Source: Paraburkholderia sp. BL9I2N2
GTDB lineage: Bacteria; Pseudomonadota; Gammaproteobacteria; Burkholderiales; Burkholderiaceae
Reading direction: 5' to 3'
Assembly (NCBI RefSeq): GCF_004339745.1
Contig: NZ_SMGP01000002.1
Span: forward strand, 1,860,001 to 1,924,000
DNA length: 64,000 bases
Each line of letters starts with the position of its first letter. Position 1 is the stretch's first letter. A program made the position numbers and the translations under genes. Positions 24,495 through 31,464 of this stretch are shown here, one piece after another. The notes below the pieces were generated by a model. It ran no database searches and had not been told where the DNA came from. It saw nothing but the letters and a program-made list of their open reading frames with translations.

Positions 24495-26693
24495 TCAAAA
24501 GCGGTAGTCGAACGTCGCCAACAAGGTACGTCCGATACCCGGCACGGAACGGCCGCCGTCCGACGGAATCAGCGCGTCGTAGTAGTACTTGTTGGTCAAG
24601 TTCAGCAGGTTCAGGCGGATGTCGTATTTCTTCGCGTGGTACGCAGCGGTCGCATCCCAGCGCGTGTAGCCCAGCACTTGCACGTAGTTCGTATTGGATG
24701 CGTAGCGCGGCGACATATAGGTCGGACCGCCGCCGATTTCCCAGTGCGGCGTGAGCGCGTAGGTGGTCCAGAACATCAGCGTGTTGCGCGGCGTGTTGGC
24801 CGGCACGTGCCCTTGCGTACCGTCGCGCGCCTTCAGGATGATGGCGTCCATGTAGGTGTAGCCGCCGAACACTTGCCACTTGTCGGTAATGTGGCCCGTC
24901 ACGCCCGCCTGGAAACCGTCGACGCGGATGTCGCCGTCGAGTTCGTATTCGGTCGGCGAGACCTGCGTGCGTGCGTTGGTCTTTTCTTCGCGGAAGAATG
25001 ACGACGTCACCGAGAGATTGCCGCCGAGCAGATCCCATTTGCCGCCGACTTCGTACGACTTGGTCGACTCGGGCGCAAGGTTCTGCGTGAGGTTGGTCAC
25101 CGTCAGCGCTTCGAGCGAGGGATTGAACGACGTGCCGTACGACACGTAGTACGACTGCCAGTCGGTCGGCTGATAGATCACGCCGGCGCGCACGCTGGTG
25201 AAGAAGTTGGTCTGGGTCGCATAGCTCGGCAGGCTGATCGAGTTGTGGATCTGCGCCTGGAAGCGATCCCAGCGCAAACCGCCGACCACCTTCCACTGCT
25301 GGCCGATCGACACGGTGTCGTTCACGTACGCGCCAATTTCGTTCGCGCCGGAATCGGCGTAGTTGCCGACCGTGGTGGTCACACCGGCCGGGTTGGACAG
25401 ATACGCCGGGTTCACCATCGTCACGACCGGCAAGTTGTTACGGGTGTACGCCTGGTTCGAATAGCTGTCGTGACCGAGGTCGACACCGGCGATCAGGTCG
25501 TGCTTGATCGGGCCAGTGACGAACTTGTATTGGAGCATCGTGTCGTTGTACAGCGAGTGGTTCTGGATCACACGGTCGTGGCTTTGCAACTTGATGAACA
25601 GTTGCGACGGCGACAGCGTCGTGAAATTGCCGTTGCTCAACGCGGGGCTGGTAGCGAGCGGGCCCGTCAATACCGCTTGCGGCGCGGTTTCGCGCGCGTC
25701 GGTCATCGAGTGCGAGAACTGCGTCTGGTTCGTCAGGATCAGGTTGTCCGAGAACTTGTGCTTGATCGCGGCAGTGACGGTCTGCACGTCCTGGATCGTG
25801 CGGTCGGTCGTCAAGCCGTAGAACGTGTTCTTCGGCACCGGCGACGGGCGGCCGTTCAACGCCTGCACGCCGTAGTCCGGCATGTCGTAGTTGTGCTGGA
25901 TCAGCGCGGAGATCGTCACTTCGGTCGGCGTGCCGATTCCGAAGCGCACTTCCGGCGCGATACCGTAGTCCTTGTTCTTCATCTCGTCGCGCGTCGAACC
26001 GAGGCTTTGGCCGAACGCGTTCAGGCGAATCGCCGAGGTATCCGTCAGCTTATGGTTCACGTCGACAGTGCTGCGATATTTGTCGTCGGTGCCGATCATG
26101 CCCGTGACTTCGGCCGAGTCATGCAGGTTCGCCTTCTTGCTGACCTGGTTGATCACGCCGCCCGTCGAGCCGCGGCCGAACAGCATCGACGACGGGCCGT
26201 ACAGCACTTCGATTTGGTCGAGGTCGAACGTGTCGCGATAGTACTGGTTACGATCGCGGAAGCCGTCCAGATAGATGTCGTTCTGCGCGGTGAAGCCGCG
26301 CAGGTTGATGTTGTTGCCGATCTGGCCGCCTTCAGCCGCGCCGATCGTCACGCCCGGCGCATTGCGCAGCGCGTCCTGGAACGAAGTGGCGCCTTGCGAT
26401 TGCAGCACGGCCTTGTTGATGACGGTGACGGTCTGCGGAATATCGCGCAGCGCCGTGGGCGTCTTTGCGCCCACCGTCGAACGCTCTGCCTGGAAGTCCT
26501 GTTGTTCAGCCTGCGCCGCCACGCCGATGGTCGGCAAGGTGCCGCTGTCGGTCGCGGTGGTCGTCGTCGCATTTGCATTCGCCGCCGGTGGCTGCGAAGT
26601 GGTTTGCGGAGCAGTCTGCGCGACCGCCGGAGTCGCAAAGGGAACGGCAAAAGCTAACGCTAACGCAGTCGCAAGCGGCGTGTGGTTGAACAT
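24495..26693 (-). CDS. TonB-dependent siderophore receptor, Fiu/PiuA type
   Basis: A 732-residue outer-membrane receptor. A signal peptide (MFNHTPLATALALAFAVPFA, cleaved near AVAQ) is followed by a Thr/Ala-rich linker and the plug domain (about residues 80-190) with LRDIPQTVTVINKAVLQSQG and INLRGFTAQNDIYLDGFRD. A 22-strand barrel fills the remainder and ends in the typical aromatic residue of FDYRF. The plug sequence and the PiuC plus PepSY partners suggest a catecholate-siderophore receptor of the Fiu/PiuA kind. The ATG at 26693 is chosen from the signal peptide. It is the first gene of the operon. Confidence 0.92.
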   Translation of the reverse strand: MFNHTPLATALALAFAVPFATPAVAQTAPQTTSQPPAANANATTTTATDSGTLPTIGVAAQAEQQDFQAERSTVGAKTPTALRDIPQTVTVINKAVLQSQGATSFQDALRNAPGVTIGAAEGGQIGNNINLRGFTAQNDIYLDGFRDRNQYYRDTFDLDQIEVLYGPSSMLFGRGSTGGVINQVSKKANLHDSAEVTGMIGTDDKYRSTVDVNHKLTDTSAIRLNAFGQSLGSTRDEMKNKDYGIAPEVRFGIGTPTEVTISALIQHNYDMPDYGVQALNGRPSPVPKNTFYGLTTDRTIQDVQTVTAAIKHKFSDNLILTNQTQFSHSMTDARETAPQAVLTGPLATSPALSNGNFTTLSPSQLFIKLQSHDRVIQNHSLYNDTMLQYKFVTGPIKHDLIAGVDLGHDSYSNQAYTRNNLPVVTMVNPAYLSNPAGVTTTVGNYADSGANEIGAYVNDTVSIGQQWKVVGGLRWDRFQAQIHNSISLPSYATQTNFFTSVRAGVIYQPTDWQSYYVSYGTSFNPSLEALTVTNLTQNLAPESTKSYEVGGKWDLLGGNLSVTSSFFREEKTNARTQVSPTEYELDGDIRVDGFQAGVTGHITDKWQVFGGYTYMDAIILKARDGTQGHVPANTPRNTLMFWTTYALTPHWEIGGGPTYMSPRYASNTNYVQVLGYTRWDATAAYHAKKYDIRLNLLNLTNKYYYDALIPSDGGRSVPGIGRTLLATFDYRF

Positions 26694-26823
26694 GGGAATT
26701 CCCGTCGGAGATGCGCTTGCCGGATTCGCATACCTGAGATGGAATCGATGACAAAGTCGCAATTTGGCTGGCTGCCGGTCTCGTGCGCACGGCACAAACG
26801 ACGGGATGGCTGGCTATTGGTTA

Positions 26824-26842
26824 AATGAGAATCGCTATCATT
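26824..26842 (-). promoter_or_regulatory. Fur box
   Basis: AATGAGAATCGCTATCATT is a 19-bp dyad with six of nine matched pairs across its centre and resembles the Fur consensus. It lies 131 bp upstream of the receptor ATG. It implies iron repression of the receptor, PiuC and PepSY operon. Confidence 0.7.
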
Positions 26843-27148
26843 CCACACGCATAAAACCGCATCAATCGCGACACGCCTTACCCCTAGTAACAGAATTGTT
26901 TCTATTTTTTACGGATGTATGGCATTTGTAATTTTTCAGGCCTTTGCCAAGCCTATTTATTACATTTCTGTAATGTTTTGTATGTTGAAACGAAAGGCTT
27001 TTGATCTCGAAAGTAAAAAAGACGCTGCCGGAAAGCTTTCAATTTAATAACGTCTGCCAGTGCCCGCTGCCGGCACTAAATCCCGACTCCGTTTATCCTT
27101 TTTGCAACACTGCCTATCGAACTGTTCCGTTCATTCCCGGAGTTGACC
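26843..27148. other. AT-rich divergent intergenic region with dyads
   Basis: This roughly 300-bp stretch is clearly richer in A and T than its flanks and has no gene. ATTACA (26959-26964) and TGTAAT (26969-26974) form a perfect inverted repeat around TTTC. AACA-GAAT-TGTT is a second dyad near 26890. It probably contains promoters of the iron operon and the aldo/keto reductase. Confidence 0.6.
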
Positions 27149-28144
27149 ATGCAATACCGCAAATTCGGCCGCACCGGCCTGACCGTGTCACGCCTGTGTC
27201 TCGGCACGATGACCTTTGGCTTGCAGACCGAAGAAGATGTTTCCCATCGCATTCTCGATACGGCGGCGGATGCCGGCGTGAACTTCATCGACACGGCGAA
27301 TGTGTATCCGCTCGGTGGCGGCGAGAACATTGCCGGCCGCACGGAGGAGATCGTCGGGCGCTGGCTGAAGGGCAAGCGCGAGCACTTCATTCTGGCGACG
27401 AAAGCGGTGGGCAAGATGGGACCTTCGGCGTGGGACCAAGGCGCGTCGCGCAAACATCTGCTGAATGCAATCGACGCCTCGTTGCAACGTCTCGGCACGG
27501 ATTACGTGGACCTCTACCAGCTCCACTCCGACGACGCGAATACGCCGCTCGACGAAACGCTCGAGGCGCTGGACGTGATCGTGCGATCAGGCAAGGCGCG
27601 CTATATCGGCGTATCGAACTTTCTCGCTTACCGGCTGGCGCGCGCCTTGGGCCGCGCCGATGTGTTGCGCGCGGCGCGCTTCGTCTCCGTGCAACCTCGT
27701 TATAACTTGTTGTTCCGCCAGATCGAGCGCGAACTGTTGCCGCTCGCGGCCGAGGAGCAATTGGCCGTGATGCCGTACAACCCGCTCGCGGGCGGCCTGC
27801 TCACAGGCAAGCACCAACTGGATGCCGCGCCGACGTCCGGCCGTTTCACCGAAACCGTCGGCAAGGCCGGCGCGATGTATCAGCAACGGTATTGGCACAA
27901 GCGCGAGTTCGAGACGATCGAGCAATTGAAAGCGATCGTGGCGCCGACCGGCGAATCGCTGACGCGCGTTTCGCTCGCCTGGGTGCTGGCGAATCCGCTC
28001 GTCACGTCGGCGATTATCGGCGCGAGCCGCGCCGAGCAATTGAGCGACACGCTCGCTGCGTCCGAGCTCGTGCTCGATGAGCAGATCAAGACGCAGCTCG
28101 ATGAAGCCAGCATTGAATACCGTTGGGGCGACGCGGCGCGATAA
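27149..28144 (+). CDS. Aldo/keto reductase
   Basis: A 331-residue NADPH-dependent reductase of the aldo/keto TIM-barrel family. The catalytic residues fit the pattern: D in NFIDTANVY (with Y), K in HFILATKAVG and H in LYQLHSDDA. The C-terminal nucleotide-binding part includes VTSAIIGASRAEQLSDTL. Members reduce aldehydes or ketones; the closest type appears to be the YajO/YghZ-like or voltage-gated-channel-subunit-like branch. The ATG at 27149 is chosen over an in-frame TTG six bases earlier. It is divergent from the iron-receptor operon and convergent with the YbhB gene. Confidence 0.92.
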   Translation: MQYRKFGRTGLTVSRLCLGTMTFGLQTEEDVSHRILDTAADAGVNFIDTANVYPLGGGENIAGRTEEIVGRWLKGKREHFILATKAVGKMGPSAWDQGASRKHLLNAIDASLQRLGTDYVDLYQLHSDDANTPLDETLEALDVIVRSGKARYIGVSNFLAYRLARALGRADVLRAARFVSVQPRYNLLFRQIERELLPLAAEEQLAVMPYNPLAGGLLTGKHQLDAAPTSGRFTETVGKAGAMYQQRYWHKREFETIEQLKAIVAPTGESLTRVSLAWVLANPLVTSAIIGASRAEQLSDTLAASELVLDEQIKTQLDEASIEYRWGDAAR

Positions 28145-28175
28145 GCGTAGTCGCCTGTCGCGACGGCCGCCGCGT

Positions 28176-28745
28176 TCATCGCCCGTAACGCAGCACCGTG
28201 CTCGTCGCCGCAATCACGTGGTCCTTGATTGCGGCGAACAATGCGTCCCGCGTCAAACCGGGCGGCAGCGCATCCGGCGGCAGATCGAGCGCATAGACTT
28301 GCGCGACGTAGTGATGCGGGTTGTCCCCCACTGGCGGGCATGGTCCGTAATATCCCGTGCCGCCCGTCCGATTCGTGCCGGCGACGCTGCCGGGCGGCTG
28401 GCTGCCGCCCGCGCCAAGCGAAGTCGTCGAGGGCGCGACGCCATATAGCACCCAGTGCACGATTCCCAGACCCTTTCCGCCGTCGGGATCGAACAGGGTC
28501 ACCGCATAACTCTTCGTGCCGGCTGGCGCATTCCGCCATTGCAGAGCCGGTGACACATTGCCGCCACCGCAATTGTTCGCGCTCGCCGCGTGGCTCGAAT
28601 CCAGCGTGCCGCCGTCGGCCAAACCCGGTGACGTCACCACGAAGACTTCCGCCGCGCGGGCATGCACCGCGGCAAGCGCCAGCGCGGCAGACACGCCGAC
28701 CGATAACAGGCGTCGTGCGACGCCGAAGCGACTGCTGCGAATCAT
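28176..28745 (-). CDS. Periplasmic YbhB/YbcL (PEBP) family protein
   Basis: A 189-residue phosphatidylethanolamine-binding-protein-like protein. The signal peptide is clear (MIRSSRFGVARRLLSVGVSA, cleaved near AHARA). The PEBP core shows NVSPALQWRNAPAGTKSYAV, LFDPDGG, IVHWVLYGV and GYYGPCPP, the parts that form the small anion pocket. Bacterial members have an unsettled role. It lies 39 bp downstream of the polyphosphate glucokinase on the same strand, so it might belong to the glucan cluster transcript, but no metabolic link is evident. Confidence 0.9.
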   Translation of the reverse strand: MIRSSRFGVARRLLSVGVSAALALAAVHARAAEVFVVTSPGLADGGTLDSSHAASANNCGGGNVSPALQWRNAPAGTKSYAVTLFDPDGGKGLGIVHWVLYGVAPSTTSLGAGGSQPPGSVAGTNRTGGTGYYGPCPPVGDNPHHYVAQVYALDLPPDALPPGLTRDALFAAIKDHVIAATSTVLRYGR

Positions 28746-28784
28746 CGTTTGTTACTCCGGCTAGGGTTCAGCGGTGGTCCAACC

Positions 28785-29669
28785 TCACTTGAAGCGGCCC
28801 GTCCGCTCATTCGCTTCCGGCAATTGCCGCGTCTCACGCACGGACCTCGGATGCCATAAACGCGCGCCGCCTTCGATACCCGCATCGTTCGAAACGGTGG
28901 CCGTGTTCGCTGGCAGATCGATCGTGAGGCGCGCCGCGTTGCCGCCGCCGATCCACAGTTTGTCGTAGTTCACCAGCGCGCCCAGAATCCCGATCACCTT
29001 CTCAACGCGCCGGTTCCACCGTTTATTCCCGGCTTTTTCACGTGCCGCGTCGCCGATGTATTCGTCGTACGCCACGCCCTTCTTGCTGACCGGATGATGC
29101 GCGAGCTCCAGATGGGGCATCAGCTCGCCGTCGCGAAACATCGCCGTGCCCGCGCCCGTGCCGAGCGTCAGCACGAATTCGAGGCCGTGGCCTTCTATCG
29201 CGGCGAAGCCCTGCATCTCGGCGTCGTTGATCATGCGCACCGGCAAGCCGCCCAGGCGCTGCGCCAGCGAATCGGCGAGCGGAATGTCGTGCCAGCCTTC
29301 CACGCCGAAGTGCGGCGCGGTCAGGATGCGGTTGTTGCGCACCACGCCCGGAAAGCCAATCGACATCAGCATAGGCGGCTCCTGTTCGACGAGCGGCGCA
29401 ACCAGCTTCGCAAGCGCGTCCACGAGTTGATCCGGCGTGCACGGATGTGGCGTCGCCACCCGCAGGCGCTCGGTTTTCATCTTGCCGTCGGCGTCGATGA
29501 TCGCGGCTTTCAAGCCGGTACCGCCGACGTCGATTGCCAGAATCCGCTCGGTGCTGGCGGTCACTTTCGTCTTACTTGCCGTCCTGCTTGGCGTCTTGCC
29601 TGGTGCCTTGCGGGTCGTCTTGCTAGCCGTCTTGCCTGACGTCTTAGGTGTCGTCTTGCGTGTCACCAC
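28785..29669 (-). CDS. ppgK: Polyphosphate glucokinase-like ROK kinase with basic repeat tail
   Basis: A 294-residue sugar kinase of the ROK family, which transfers phosphate from polyphosphate (or ATP) to glucose. The kinase domain starts at about residue 43 with ILAIDVGGTGLKAAIID, has ND in RMINDAEMQGF, and carries the catalytic loop LTLGTGAGTAMFRDGE followed by ELAHHPVSK. Before it lies a low-complexity Lys/Thr/Ala/Ser tail of about 35 residues built of TSKT/KTPK-like units. I use the GTG at 29669, six bases after GGGGGA. It follows zwf by 35 bp, so its product, glucose-6-phosphate, is the substrate of the neighbouring enzyme. Confidence 0.87.
   Translation of the reverse strand: MVTRKTTPKTSGKTASKTTRKAPGKTPSRTASKTKVTASTERILAIDVGGTGLKAAIIDADGKMKTERLRVATPHPCTPDQLVDALAKLVAPLVEQEPPMLMSIGFPGVVRNNRILTAPHFGVEGWHDIPLADSLAQRLGGLPVRMINDAEMQGFAAIEGHGLEFVLTLGTGAGTAMFRDGELMPHLELAHHPVSKKGVAYDEYIGDAAREKAGNKRWNRRVEKVIGILGALVNYDKLWIGGGNAARLTIDLPANTATVSNDAGIEGGARLWHPRSVRETRQLPEANERTGRFK
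29568..29666 (-). repeat. Coding tandem repeats in the ppgK tail
   Basis: The start of the kinase gene is built of degenerate short repeats of the GTCTTGCCTG type (plus-strand view). They encode a Lys/Thr-rich histone-H1-like tail. The units vary between copies and the boundaries are approximate. Confidence 0.6.
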
Positions 29670-29704
29670 GGTGTCCCCCGATTGTGTTGGTGCGACTCGT
29701 TGAA

Positions 29705-31315
29705 TTACTTCTTCTGCACAGCATCCCTTTTCAACGGCCGCCATGCGTGACCGTCGCGCGCCAATAGCGCGTCTGCTTCCGCGGGGCCTTCGCTGCCGGC
29801 CGCATAACCATGCACCGGCATCGCGCCGCCGGCTTTCGGATGCAGCACGTCGTCCACCGCGCACCAGCTCGTTTCGATGCTGTCGGCGCGCTGGAACAGC
29901 GTCTCGTCGCCGAGCATGCAGTCGTAGAGCAACGTCTCATAGCCGACGTTGGCGCGTTCCGCGAAGAAGTCGGCATAGTCGAACGACGACTGCACCGCGC
30001 CGATCTGCATGACCGGCCCCGGCGTTTTAACGTTGAAGTCGAAGCTCGTGCCGTGAGCCGGATCGATGCGCAAGGTCAGCACGTTCGGCGTGAGCGCATC
30101 GACGGGTGTGTCGCGGAACAGGCGGAACGGCACCGGCTTCAGTTGCACCGAGATTTCCGTGCGACGCGCGGCCAACCGTTTGCCGGTGCGCAGATAGAAC
30201 GGCACGCCGGCCCAGCGCCAGTTCTCGACGAACACGCGCGCCGCGGCGTACGTTTCCGTCGTGCTGTCCGGCGCGACGTCCGGTTCCTCGCGATAGCCGA
30301 CACCGGCCGGACCCTTTTCGTATTGACCGAACACGACATCGTCCGGCGTCAGCGGCTTGATCGCGTCGGAGATTTCGGCCTTCTTGTCGCGCACGGCTTC
30401 GGCGTCGAACGAATTGGGCGGCTCCATGGCGACCATGCCGAGCAGTTGGAACAGATGGTTCGGCAGCATGTCGCGGAACGCGCCGGTCTGTTCGTAGAAC
30501 TTGCCGCGCCCTTCCACGCCGATGGTTTCCGCCGCTGTGATCTGCACGCTGTCGATATATTCGCGCCGCCACATGGGTTCGAACAGCGCGTTGGCGAAGC
30601 GCACTGCGAGAATGCTCTGCACGGTGTCCTTACCGAGAAAGTGATCGATGCGATACACCTGCGTCTCTTTCGCGTACGACAGGATATGCGCGTTCAGATC
30701 GCGCGCCGAGGCGAGATCGGTGCCGAACGGTTTCTCGATCACGATGCGGCGGAAACCGCCGCCGCTGTCGCCCTCTTTCAGCAGACCGGCTTTGCCGAGA
30801 TGCTCGACGATCGGTTTGAAAAAGCGCGCGCTGACCGCGAGATAGAAGATCACGTTGGCGCCCGGCGTCTGCTCGAGCTTTTGCTTGAGCTTCGTGAAGA
30901 CATCGTCGGTTTCGAATTCGCCGGCCATGTATTCGAGGCGTTGCGCGACCCAGTCCCACGCCTTGTCGTCGAGCTTGCCGGCGTGGAAAGTGCTGGCTTT
31001 GTCGGCGGCAAACTGTTCGAGCGACTTGTGCAGATCTTCGCGCCACACGCTAGTCTCGCGCTCGCCATGATTCACGCCGATGATTTTCATGCCGTCGTCG
31101 AGCAGGCCATCCACCGCGAGGTTGTACATCGCCGGCATCAAAAGCCGCTTGGTCAGGTCGCCGCCGGCGCCGAAGATCACCAGCGTACACGGCGGCGCGG
31201 GCCGCTTGCCGGGCGGCGAGGCGGGCGCTTCCTGCGGGCTCGCGCTGACTTTGCAGCTCGGTAGTTGACTGGCGGCGGGGCGATCGGCTGCTGGGGTATT
31301 CGATGTAGTCGACAT
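29705..31315 (-). CDS. zwf: Glucose-6-phosphate 1-dehydrogenase
   Basis: A 536-residue cytoplasmic enzyme oxidising glucose-6-phosphate to 6-phosphogluconolactone with NADP+. The Rossmann motif reads LVIFGAGGDLTKRLLMPAMY (about residues 45-65). The substrate and active-site motif RIDHFLGKDTVQ lies near 225, and the DGLLDDG region follows the first strand. The N-terminus has an extra Ser/Pro-rich leader of about 40 residues. I start at the ATG at 31315. It lies between the glucosidase upstream and ppgK 35 bp downstream. A second zwf elsewhere in the genome is likely for this group; this is the one tied to the glucan cluster. Confidence 0.95.
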   Translation of the reverse strand: MSTTSNTPAADRPAASQLPSCKVSASPQEAPASPPGKRPAPPCTLVIFGAGGDLTKRLLMPAMYNLAVDGLLDDGMKIIGVNHGERETSVWREDLHKSLEQFAADKASTFHAGKLDDKAWDWVAQRLEYMAGEFETDDVFTKLKQKLEQTPGANVIFYLAVSARFFKPIVEHLGKAGLLKEGDSGGGFRRIVIEKPFGTDLASARDLNAHILSYAKETQVYRIDHFLGKDTVQSILAVRFANALFEPMWRREYIDSVQITAAETIGVEGRGKFYEQTGAFRDMLPNHLFQLLGMVAMEPPNSFDAEAVRDKKAEISDAIKPLTPDDVVFGQYEKGPAGVGYREEPDVAPDSTTETYAAARVFVENWRWAGVPFYLRTGKRLAARRTEISVQLKPVPFRLFRDTPVDALTPNVLTLRIDPAHGTSFDFNVKTPGPVMQIGAVQSSFDYADFFAERANVGYETLLYDCMLGDETLFQRADSIETSWCAVDDVLHPKAGGAMPVHGYAAGSEGPAEADALLARDGHAWRPLKRDAVQKK

Positions 31316-31464
31316 GGGATTCACTTTTGGAAACCAATGGAACGGACGTGGTGGTACATGAAAGACCACGCTTGAACCCACACAGTTCAAAAACAGCCAC
31401 GCAACCTGTTCACTATGCGACGTTGTATGGCTTGTGCAACCTCACTCGCTTGCGCCGCCGCGCA

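Noticed and set aside
25245..26657. A plus-strand open frame of about 470 codons
   Set aside because: Antisense to the TonB receptor gene, Arg-rich and without motifs; the receptor on the minus strand is certain.
29810..31264. A plus-strand open frame of about 480 codons
   Set aside because: Antisense to zwf; composition is Arg/His-rich and has no family features.
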